Shown here in pieces: positions 18,977-27,229 of a stretch of 32,750 bases of DNA. The position numbers and the translations under genes are program-made. Location of the stretch: NCBI GenBank assembly GCA_947631315.1, contig CANRLA010000003.1, positions 1-32,750 on the forward strand. Reading direction: 5' to 3'. The notes beneath the pieces are model-generated. The model was not told the origin of the DNA, did no database searches, and saw only the letters and a list, made by a program, of their open reading frames with translations. The DNA comes from an uncultured Clostridia bacterium (GTDB taxonomy: Bacteria; Bacillota; Clostridia; TANB77; CAG-508). Each line of letters opens with the position of its first letter. Position 1 is the first letter of the stretch.

Positions 18977-19314
18977 TCTTTTGTTTAATTCTTTTGTATA
19001 TTTAAAAGTTCTTTAGTGAAATAGACATCTTTTGAATTTTACTATCTCATTTGTTCGAATCTTTATAATCATTGCTTATATTTTGAAATTTTTTCTTTAG
19101 TTTAGTTTTTCTTTTTTTCTTCTGTTAGGCGTTTTATTATGTGATTTTCATTTGTAAAATTTTTCTTTTGTTCAAAACTTATAATTTTCTTCTTTTGTAT
19201 TTTAAGTTATTCACTTTTTATCTTTTGTAAAAATTTTTAATCTTATCTTTTGTGTTTTTATGTTTTTTCTTATGTAAAGTTTAAAATTTTATCTTTTGTT
19301 AGCTTTATCTTTAG
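18977..19314 (-). repeat. Dispersed direct repeats, minus-strand CAAAAGA (fuller form ACAAAAGATAA), in the mraZ-rsmH intergenic region
   Basis: Plus-strand TCTTTTG at 18977, 18990, 19028, 19164, 19191, 19221, 19246, 19292, plus variants TCTTTAG and TCATTTG. Confidence 0.6.
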
Positions 19315-19339
19315 TATAATTTATATAAACTTTTGCAAG

Positions 19340-19780
19340 TTATATACCAAGCATTCCGAGATTTGCCATATTTTCAGCGATTTGATCTGCTGAAAGATTT
19401 TCTTCACTATTGTATTTCTTCCATTTGTCTTTATCCCAGATTTCAATTCGTGTTCCAACCCCTGTAATCATTACTTCCTTATCTAATTCTGCATATTCTC
19501 TTAAGTTCGATGATATAAGGAATCTACCTTGTTTATCAATCTCACATTCAATTGCTCCTGATAAGAAAAATCTAACAAAATCTCTAGCGTTTTTATTGGT
19601 TAGTGGTAATGTCTTTAATTTTTCTTCAAAGTTGTCCCATTCTTTTTGTGAAAATCCAAACAAACATCCATCTAGTCCTTTTGTTATTATGAATTTATCA
19701 CCAACGTCTTCTCTTAACTTAGCTGGCATTATTAATCTGCCCTTTGCATCTAGTGAATGTTCGTATTCGCCAATTAACAA
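19340..19780 (-). CDS. mraZ: Transcriptional regulator MraZ; start proposed at TTG ([16 protein letters not shown])
   Basis: [21 protein letters not shown]. The ORF-track GTG start overlaps the SD AGGAGGTG; a TTG four codons later has 9-nt spacing. Confidence 0.92.
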   Translation of the reverse strand: MLIGEYEHSLDAKGRLIMPAKLREDVGDKFIITKGLDGCLFGFSQKEWDNFEEKLKTLPLTNKNARDFVRFFLSGAIECEIDKQGRFLISSNLREYAELDKEVMITGVGTRIEIWDKDKWKKYNSEENLSADQIAENMANLGMLGI

Positions 19781-19797
19781 CTTCTTGTTCACCTCCT

Positions 19798-19825
19798 ACC
19801 ACTTTAAACCACTTTGTACCACTTT
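19798..19825 (-). promoter_or_regulatory. Three MraZ-type boxes, AAAGTGGT, in direct repeat with 10-bp period
   Basis: Plus strand ACCACTTT at 19798-19805, 19808-19815, 19818-19825. Confidence 0.85.
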
Positions 19826-19832
19826 CAACTAA

Positions 19833-19861
19833 ATTTTAATACAACAAAAAATAAAATGCAA
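19833..19861 (-). promoter_or_regulatory. Sigma-A promoter of mraZ (TTGCAT-N17-TAAAAT)
   Basis: Minus strand TTGCAT TTTATTTTTTGTTGTAT TAAAAT just upstream of the MraZ boxes. Confidence 0.75.
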
Positions 19862-19983
19862 TAGTTTTTATTAAAAATTTTTTATATTTTTAATAAACTT
19901 TTGCATTTTTTATTTACTATATTTTTTATTGTTTTCAATTATTTATTATGCAATTCTTTCATTATTGCATTTTTTATTTCTTA

Positions 19984-20946
19984 TTACTTTATTTTTCTAT
20001 TAGCCTTATCAAAAGTAATATCTCTGTTCTTTCTTCTATCTATTACATAAGTACTTCCATAAATTGTCTTTGCTAGATGCTTTACTGCAGCTCCAGCTTC
20101 ACCTATTTCTAGTGTATTTTTGAATCTACCTACTGCTACATCTACAACACCAATTGAAATTGATGTTAAAGGATATTGTTCCATTATTCCTCTTCTATTT
20201 TCTACCTCTAAGTATCCTCTTTCTAAATCTTCCTTATTAAAGAATTTTGCAAGTCCTGCATCAAATTGTGTAATTATTGATTGACTGATTTTTTCGTAAT
20301 CCTCATCCTCTGTAATTGCTATAAAATCGTCCCCTCCAATATGTCCAACAAAATTTTTTTCATTTTCTTCTTTTAATATATTGTCCTGTATTACCTTAGC
20401 GGTAAATTTAATTATTTCGTCTCCATTAGAAAATCCATAAGTATCATTATAAGCCTTGAAATTATCTAAATCTATGTAAAGCATTGCAAATTCTTGCTTA
20501 TTCGAAAGCCTTTTTTTCATTTCTGCTTGAATTTGCACATTTCCTGGAAGTCCTGTAAGTGGACTTACCATTCTATTTGAATTTAATAATCTCATTATAT
20601 TTTTTATGTTATAATATAGTATTTCTTTATCTATTGGTTGTTCTAAATATAATTCTACTTCATTTTTTAATATTTCAACGATGTGTGATGTATCTTTATT
20701 TGAAGATACAATAATTATAGGTGTAATTGAATTGTCTTCATCGCTTCTTACATTTTTACAATATTCTATTATGTCACCTTGTATATTATCTTCATTTATA
20801 ACTAATATATCTGGAATATTTTTTAATACTATTTCAAATTGTTTCGGTACTATCTTTTTTATTCTTATTTCTTTGTCATTTTTAAATGTTTCTTCTAATT
20901 TTGCTTTTAAATCATTTTCTTTATCAACTACATAAATGTATTTCAC
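19984..20946 (-). CDS. GGDEF (diguanylate cyclase-type, GGDDF) protein with degenerate receiver domain
   Basis: SPLTGLPGNVQIQ...LYIDLDNFKAYNDTYGFSNGDEII...VGHIGGDDFIAI; N-terminal receiver-like fold. Confidence 0.88.
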   Translation of the reverse strand: MKYIYVVDKENDLKAKLEETFKNDKEIRIKKIVPKQFEIVLKNIPDILVINEDNIQGDIIEYCKNVRSDEDNSITPIIIVSSNKDTSHIVEILKNEVELYLEQPIDKEILYYNIKNIMRLLNSNRMVSPLTGLPGNVQIQAEMKKRLSNKQEFAMLYIDLDNFKAYNDTYGFSNGDEIIKFTAKVIQDNILKEENEKNFVGHIGGDDFIAITEDEDYEKISQSIITQFDAGLAKFFNKEDLERGYLEVENRRGIMEQYPLTSISIGVVDVAVGRFKNTLEIGEAGAAVKHLAKTIYGSTYVIDRRKNRDITFDKANRKIK

Positions 20947-20966
20947 GATAAAGCTCCTTTCTTATG

Positions 20967-21971
20967 TTACATTTCAACAGTAACTTCACCTGTTGCAGGA
21001 AGTCCATTTACATTCACTACAGTAACAGAAATTGTATGTGTACCGCTCGTAACCTCCCAAGTAACAGATATTTCCTTTTGATTTATCGGTGTTTCACCAC
21101 TATCTCTAGTTTCACCATCTACAGTCATAGATACTTTACTGATTCCTTCATCATCTTTAGCATTTAATATAATTTTTAATCCATCTCTTGATAAAGTGAA
21201 TGTTGGTTTCGTATCTCCAATAATACTTTCTGTTCTTGTTTCTCTATTTCCTTCTTTGTCTACAGCAATTATTGATAATTTATTTTGTCCTGATGGAACA
21301 TCTATATTAGTATTAATTTCTGTTGGATTATCTTCTTTTTCTACTCTTACAGCTTCATCATCATTCCAGCTATATGTTATATAATCTATTTCTGTATCAT
21401 CATTTGCTTTGATATTAAGCTTTGTTCCACTAATTGCTATTTCTATTGTAGGCTTGTTTACATCTGAACTATCATATAAATATTGTTTATGAAAGTTTTT
21501 CTTATTACCAAAATTATCTGTTACTGTCATTCTTAATATGTTGTTTCCATTTGGAATTTGAATAACTGTTTCTAATGAAAGAGTACCATTTCCTTCTATT
21601 GTTACTGGTTCTCCGTCATTCCATTTATACATAAACTCTTTAATTGGATATTGTTCTGATGAGACTGTTATTTTGGTTTCTTTTCCCATTCTATCTGCCG
21701 TAATTTCAACATTATCTATAATTTTTTCTCCGCTATTTTGTATTATTGCATAAGTTGATTCGCCTATTAAAATTAGACCAAACAATATAATACTTATACA
21801 AAATATTTTTATTATTTTTGAAATATCTGCTTTATTACTTGTAGCATTTGCTCTTCTTATTGTTTCATTTTGTATAGGTATTCTTTCTACTTTTACTTCA
21901 TTTTTTGTTTCTATTTTTTGTTCATTTACTTTCTTTTGTGGTTCTCCACCCATTGATAAAATTTGGTTCAT
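20967..21971 (-). CDS. Single-pass membrane protein with tandem Ig-like extracellular domains
   Basis: TM IIKIFCISIILFGLILIGESTYAII; repeats such as KPTIEIAISGTKLNIKANDDTEIDYITYSWND and KPTFTLSRDGLKIILNAKDDEGISKVSMTVDG. Confidence 0.75.
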   Translation of the reverse strand: MNQILSMGGEPQKKVNEQKIETKNEVKVERIPIQNETIRRANATSNKADISKIIKIFCISIILFGLILIGESTYAIIQNSGEKIIDNVEITADRMGKETKITVSSEQYPIKEFMYKWNDGEPVTIEGNGTLSLETVIQIPNGNNILRMTVTDNFGNKKNFHKQYLYDSSDVNKPTIEIAISGTKLNIKANDDTEIDYITYSWNDDEAVRVEKEDNPTEINTNIDVPSGQNKLSIIAVDKEGNRETRTESIIGDTKPTFTLSRDGLKIILNAKDDEGISKVSMTVDGETRDSGETPINQKEISVTWEVTSGTHTISVTVVNVNGLPATGEVTVEM

Positions 21972-22011
21972 TATTTTTCCTCTTTAATTTTTATATTGCT
22001 TGCATTATAGC

Positions 22012-22032
22012 ATATTGATTTTTTTTAGTAAA
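22012..22032 (-). promoter_or_regulatory. Sigma-A type promoter (TTTACT-N17-TATAAT) of the Ig-like/GGDEF gene pair, coordinates approximate
   Basis: Minus strand TTTACT AAAAAAAATCAATATGC TATAAT. Confidence 0.6.
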
Positions 22033-22179
22033 CTTTTTTTACTATTTTATTAAATATTTTTTACTATTTTTTATTTTTTTATACTATTTTGCTATTAATA
22101 CAAAGATTGAAAACAAAGTAATGATAAAAATATATTGGTACAATATATATTTTTTAATACAATGATAGAAATATATTTA

Positions 22180-22217
22180 AAAAATACAAGATATGTATTT
22201 CAATATCTTGTATTTTT
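22180..22217 (-). terminator. Terminator of the 1571-aa TED adhesin gene
   Basis: AAAAATACAAGATAT...ATATCTTGTATTTTT stem downstream of the stop codon. Confidence 0.7.
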
Positions 22218-22235
22218 ATTTACATTAACTTATTT

Positions 22236-25200
22236 TTAAACTACATATTTTTTTATAATTAATGCTCCCGCTCCAAATATTAACACTGCTCCTGCAATTA
22301 TTGCTATATATGTTTGTGCTATACCTGTTACTACTGTTAGTATTACTGGTGCATCATCCATATCGTCTTCTCCGTCTTTTTTATTATTTGGCGTTGAATC
22401 TATATCAGGTGAATCTGATGGATTACTATCTTTACTTATTTCTGCTACATTTATTTTTAGATTTAAGTTTTCATCTCCATTTATCCATGTTAGCAATACT
22501 TCTACCGTTGCTGATTCTCCTGGTTGTAATAGTGTGTCTTTCAATTGGTCTGTTACTATCTTTCCATTTTCTTCTCTCCACTTTGGATTATCTGCTTGAT
22601 TAAATTTTAATCCTTCCGGTATATAGTCTGATATCTCTGTTGCGTATCCTTCTATCTCTCCTTCGTTTGTTATTCTTATCTGATATCTAAATTTTACTAT
22701 TGTATTTTCTATTCTGTCTTTATTTAGTTCTACTTTTACTACTGGCTCCGGGTCTTGCTCTGCATAATGGTCTGTATCCATCTCTTTTTGTATACCATCT
22801 TCTATTAATATTGCTTGACTTACCCATTTTCTTAATGCTAAATCAAAATATTTTACATATAGATGTTCTACATCTTGGTCGTCTTCCCCTTCATTCCATT
22901 CATTTGGTGTTGAGTCTGTATCGTCTACTTCTTCTCCTTCTTCGTCTGTATCTTTACTTATCTGTGCTTTATTCGTTATTGTTCTATCTGATGTGTTTGG
23001 TTCTGTTACTCTAAATGCTATCTTTACATCTTTATAATCAGGTGTGTCCATTGTCGTTGGGTCAAATCCTTTTAATAGATTCTCTCCTTTTACTTTTTCA
23101 TTTTCTTTTGATAAATAATCGGTTGCTATCGTTTCTGCTTTTTTTATTTCTGTTGTTATATTTCCGTCTTTATCATACATTATCCATTTATATTCTTTAT
23201 TTATTTCATGGTCTTGTATAAATTCTAACCCTGCTGGTATATCATCTTTTATCTCTGCTGCATAGCCTGCTTGGGTTCCTTCATTATATACTCTTATTGT
23301 GTATGTTACTACATCGTTATTTGCTACTCTTACTGGATCTTTTGGATGTGTATATTCCATATTTGTTATTTCTTTTCCATCAACTATTGTTCCATATTTT
23401 GATGTATCCACTTGTGGTACTCTTGTTGTTATTTCCTCGTCATTTACTCCTGTTATAAATTTTCTTAATGCTAAATCAAATTTTTCTAATATGATTTTTT
23501 CAAAGTCATCATCGTCTTCTTGTCCTTCATAATGATAATCTTTGTCTGTTAAATCTTCTTTATTATCGTCATTTCCTTTATAATTTGGAAGTTCTGAATC
23601 ATTTGGAAGTTTTACTTTCTCATCATTATCTCTATCCGGTATATTATATTCATTATTGCTTGCTGTTATTTCTGCTATATTTGTGATTTTCTTAGAAACT
23701 TCTGTTGTATTTTTTACTTTGCATCTAACTTGAATATCCTTATAATCTAAGGTTCCTTCTCCATTAAATCCTTTTAATATATTTTCTTCACTTTGAGCTT
23801 TTGATAAATATGTTGTCTTTATTGTTCTTCCTGTTTCATCACTACTATCTAAAGTCCATAAATATTTTTTGTTCATTTCATCATTTGGTAAGAACTCTAG
23901 TTCAGGTGGTAAGTGATCTACTATCTCATCTGCATATCCATCAACTTGACCTTCATTATATATTCTTAATGTATATGTTACTATATCACCTACTTTTACT
24001 TTTATTGGTTCTTTTGAATGCTTATAATCTGCTGTTTTTTCTCCATTTAATAATGGTGAAACATCTACAGTTGGTGCCCTATCATACTCTCCATTTGTTT
24101 TTAATTCAGTTTCATTTACAGCTGTTATAAATTTTCTTAATGCTAAGTCAAAATTTTTAATATATACTTTTTCAAAGTCATCATCATCTTCTTCGCCTTC
24201 ATAATAATGATTACTATCACTTAAATCGTCTGGATTTGTATTTTTTCCTTTATAGTTTTCCATATTATCTTTATTTACATTTGGGCTGTTTGATGGCTGT
24301 GAATCTATATCACTTCCATTTGTATTGTCTTCTGTATCATAATCATTACTAATATATGCTACATTTGTTAAAATACCATTATTACCCATCATAGCTTCAT
24401 AATTAACTTTACAATCGATTTCTATTGTTTCATAATCTAAATCCCCATCAAATGTTTTTAAATCTTTTGCTTGGTCTTGGATTTCAAATATCACTCTATT
24501 TGTATTTTCATTATATTGTATTTTATAGGTATTTTTTTCTTGACCATCAGAACCAGTTGATGTAACAGTTCCACTACTTAATAACACTAATCCTCTTGGT
24601 AGTTGGTCTATTATTTGACTAGCATATCCTGTTTTTTCACCTTCATTGTAAATCGTTATGTTGTAGGTTACTTTATCATTATTTTTTACCAAAATAGGAT
24701 CTTTCTTATGATTGTAATCTGCTGTTGTATCTTGTTTACTTTCTAATCCTGTGTCATTTATATTTGGATTTCTAGATGGAATATTTAAGTCTTTTAATAA
24801 CACATCATTTATTTTTGTTATATATTTTCTTAATGCTAAATCAAATTTTTTATAAGTATTTTTTATAACGAATCCGCTTCTAGAATTTCCTGTAATTTGT
24901 GCAGTATATCCTCGAGGTAAATCTTTTTCTATAACTGTATAAAATATCTCTTGCCCATCTTTATCTGTATCAAGATCTGTAAATGTATATTGCCAGTTAT
25001 TTCCCTCATTTAAAGTTGCTTCGTTTTTAACTTCACCATTAGCTAGTAATTCCACTACTACTGATGATGGTCTCGTACTTTGAGCATTATCTGAATCATC
25101 CCAAACCTTTTTAACTGATACTTGCGTTTTATCTGTTTTATGATAATTTGTTATAGTAAATCCGTCTGTTTGGTTTCCTGATACTGTTTTAGTATATTCA

Positions 25201-26951
25201 GGTATTTCAGTTTTTTCTCTTACCGTATAAACTATTTCACGGCGATCACTATTATTTTTTTGTAAATTTGTGAATGTATGTTTCCAGTTATTACTTGCAT
25301 TTAATTTTACTGTTTGACTTACCTCTCCATCAGCTAGTAATTCCACCTCTACTTCTTCCAGTCTTAATCCGTCTTGGTCATTATTATCAGACCAAATTTT
25401 TTCTACTGGTATACTTATGTTTGTAGTTATATGAGTATTAGTAATTGTATAACCACTTGCAGCATCTCCAGTTAATGATGATGTATAACCATTTGGTGTA
25501 TTTGCTTCTTTAACGGTATAGTTTATTACCTTTCCTGATTTATCATATTTATCTAATCCTAAAAATGTATATGTCCAGCTATTACCCTCATTAAGTTCTA
25601 TTGTTTCACCTTTTTGCACATTATCCGCTAATAACTGCACTTTTACATTTTGCGGTCTTATATTATCTTGATTGTTAGAATCTTCCCATACTTTAGTAAC
25701 AGTTATATTAGTAAGGTCAGGTTTTAATGTTTGTGTATCATCAGCACTAAAGTTAATCTTTTCGTCTTTAATTTCTACAACTGGTTGATTTGATGTATTA
25801 GAATTTGATGGAGTAGACCAATAAGTTATTTCTCTATTAATATTTAATGCTGAAATGCTAATTTTTATATCAGTATTGTTTTTTATTGAATTTACAGGTA
25901 CTTGAATATAAAAGTTATTTCCAATTGTTGATTTTATTTTATCACTTATGTTATTACCTGTTATTTCTACCTTACTACTATTTAAGATTTTAATATCTGT
26001 TTGTGTTATAGCGTTTGCAGTTACTGTTGCACTAAAATTTGTATAGTTATCACTATTTTTTGTTATTTTATAAGGTCCTATTACATAATGTCCGTTACTA
26101 TTCTCTATTGTTACTCCATTTTTTATTAATGTTAATGCTTGATTTGATGTGTTTGATGTATAAGTTTTGTGTCGTTCTGGCTCTGATATTAGATAATCAT
26201 ATAATGCATCTATTGGACACTCCTCTTCATCATAACTATATTTACTACATATATCTACTTTGTTTGCACCACCATTTTGTGTGCCTACATAAAAAGTTTC
26301 TGCTTTAGTAGGTTGGTACTGACCATTTGCATTTGTTATATACCATATTGCAGCTTGTTGTATAACTTCTATCAAATCTTTAAACTTTTGTTCTTTTGAA
26401 GAATTATTTTCAGCTGTCATTCCTGTTAAGAAAGCATCTTTATTCAATGAATCACCATATGAATCTTTAACTTTACTTAATAACGTATTAACTGAATCTT
26501 CATCTTCAGGTATGCAAATATTATCTAAAAGCCATAGTAATTTATTATAATTTTCTCCCTGTGGAAATACGCTTTCACTATTGTATGGAGAGGAGATTTT
26601 CGATTTATCTTTGAAATCAAAATATTGATTATATTGTACTATACTACTTTGCGAATTTTCTGACCCAAATCCAATTCCATCTTTTATACAATATAATGCT
26701 TCGCTAGTATTTTTAGGAGATGTTCCACCAGCATCAGTATATTCAACTATTTTAATTATTGGTAAAGGTGCACTACTACCACCGTTCTTTCTTCCTGAGG
26801 TGTAATAACCTGTTGGTCTGCCATTTCCTTTGCCATATAGGCCTAGATATTTTCCAGGCGTGGTACTTTGTGCAAAATTGGAATTACAAAATAGTATTGC
26901 AATTGTTATAAAAAAAGTTAGTAATAATCCTATTTTTTTAGTTTTTTTCAT
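22236..26951 (-). CDS. Cys-Gln thioester-domain surface adhesin: signal peptide, TED, 3 CnaB-type repeats, 4 FDLALRK-type stalk repeats, C-terminal TM
   Basis: TED signatures ALYCIKDGIGFG and VIQQAAIWYIT; CnaB VTKVWEDSNNQDNIRP, VEKIWSDNNDQDGLR, VKKVWDDSDNAQSTRP; FDLALRKYIT/KFIT/KFIT/KWVS; C-term TM with KK, no LPXTG. Confidence 0.87.
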   Translation of the reverse strand: MKKTKKIGLLLTFFITIAILFCNSNFAQSTTPGKYLGLYGKGNGRPTGYYTSGRKNGGSSAPLPIIKIVEYTDAGGTSPKNTSEALYCIKDGIGFGSENSQSSIVQYNQYFDFKDKSKISSPYNSESVFPQGENYNKLLWLLDNICIPEDEDSVNTLLSKVKDSYGDSLNKDAFLTGMTAENNSSKEQKFKDLIEVIQQAAIWYITNANGQYQPTKAETFYVGTQNGGANKVDICSKYSYDEEECPIDALYDYLISEPERHKTYTSNTSNQALTLIKNGVTIENSNGHYVIGPYKITKNSDNYTNFSATVTANAITQTDIKILNSSKVEITGNNISDKIKSTIGNNFYIQVPVNSIKNNTDIKISISALNINREITYWSTPSNSNTSNQPVVEIKDEKINFSADDTQTLKPDLTNITVTKVWEDSNNQDNIRPQNVKVQLLADNVQKGETIELNEGNSWTYTFLGLDKYDKSGKVINYTVKEANTPNGYTSSLTGDAASGYTITNTHITTNISIPVEKIWSDNNDQDGLRLEEVEVELLADGEVSQTVKLNASNNWKHTFTNLQKNNSDRREIVYTVREKTEIPEYTKTVSGNQTDGFTITNYHKTDKTQVSVKKVWDDSDNAQSTRPSSVVVELLANGEVKNEATLNEGNNWQYTFTDLDTDKDGQEIFYTVIEKDLPRGYTAQITGNSRSGFVIKNTYKKFDLALRKYITKINDVLLKDLNIPSRNPNINDTGLESKQDTTADYNHKKDPILVKNNDKVTYNITIYNEGEKTGYASQIIDQLPRGLVLLSSGTVTSTGSDGQEKNTYKIQYNENTNRVIFEIQDQAKDLKTFDGDLDYETIEIDCKVNYEAMMGNNGILTNVAYISNDYDTEDNTNGSDIDSQPSNSPNVNKDNMENYKGKNTNPDDLSDSNHYYEGEEDDDDFEKVYIKNFDLALRKFITAVNETELKTNGEYDRAPTVDVSPLLNGEKTADYKHSKEPIKVKVGDIVTYTLRIYNEGQVDGYADEIVDHLPPELEFLPNDEMNKKYLWTLDSSDETGRTIKTTYLSKAQSEENILKGFNGEGTLDYKDIQVRCKVKNTTEVSKKITNIAEITASNNEYNIPDRDNDEKVKLPNDSELPNYKGNDDNKEDLTDKDYHYEGQEDDDDFEKIILEKFDLALRKFITGVNDEEITTRVPQVDTSKYGTIVDGKEITNMEYTHPKDPVRVANNDVVTYTIRVYNEGTQAGYAAEIKDDIPAGLEFIQDHEINKEYKWIMYDKDGNITTEIKKAETIATDYLSKENEKVKGENLLKGFDPTTMDTPDYKDVKIAFRVTEPNTSDRTITNKAQISKDTDEEGEEVDDTDSTPNEWNEGEDDQDVEHLYVKYFDLALRKWVSQAILIEDGIQKEMDTDHYAEQDPEPVVKVELNKDRIENTIVKFRYQIRITNEGEIEGYATEISDYIPEGLKFNQADNPKWREENGKIVTDQLKDTLLQPGESATVEVLLTWINGDENLNLKINVAEISKDSNPSDSPDIDSTPNNKKDGEDDMDDAPVILTVVTGIAQTYIAIIAGAVLIFGAGALIIKKYVV
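22300..23592 (-). repeat. Large direct repeat, copy 1 (partner 27294-28586, constant offset 4994)
   Basis: Near-identical nucleotides with no indels; 22408-23060 appears identical by eye to 27402-28054. Confidence 0.9.
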
Positions 26952-26992
26952 TATATATTCCTCCGTTTAAATTGACCCATTTATCCAAAATA

Positions 26993-27021
26993 ATTATATA
27001 TAAGCAATTTGTAAAAATCAA
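26993..27021 (-). promoter_or_regulatory. Promoter of the 1571-aa TED adhesin (TTGATT-N17-TATAAT)
   Basis: Minus strand TTGATT TTTACAAATTGCTTATA TATAAT. Confidence 0.75.
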
Positions 27022-27160
27022 TCATTTTGTATTTCAAATATATTTCAAGAATATTTCTTTTATGTTACTTTTATATTGTTATTATTTGCTTAAAAATATT
27101 TTTTATTATTAATATTTTTTATAGTACAAAAAATCAAACATAAAAAATGTCCATAATAAA

Positions 27161-27203
27161 AAAAAACCAAAATGCTATTTTATCTCTAACATCTTGGTTT
27201 TTT
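27161..27203 (-). terminator. Terminator of the 1259-aa TED adhesin gene
   Basis: AAAAAACCAAAATG...CATCTTGGTTTTTT; T-rich on the minus-strand 3' side. Confidence 0.75.
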
Positions 27204-27229
27204 CATAATATAAATTATATTTCTTTATA

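Noticed and set aside
22236-22330. LPXTG motif in the adhesin C-termini
   Set aside because: The C-termini read VILTVVTGIAQ-TM-KKYV; no LPXTG-like motif, so TM anchoring is the simpler call.
22262-24130. Series of Leu-rich plus-strand ORFs opposite the first adhesin, with twins at 27280-28215
   Set aside because: Antisense to coding repeats; duplicated only because the underlying adhesin DNA is duplicated.
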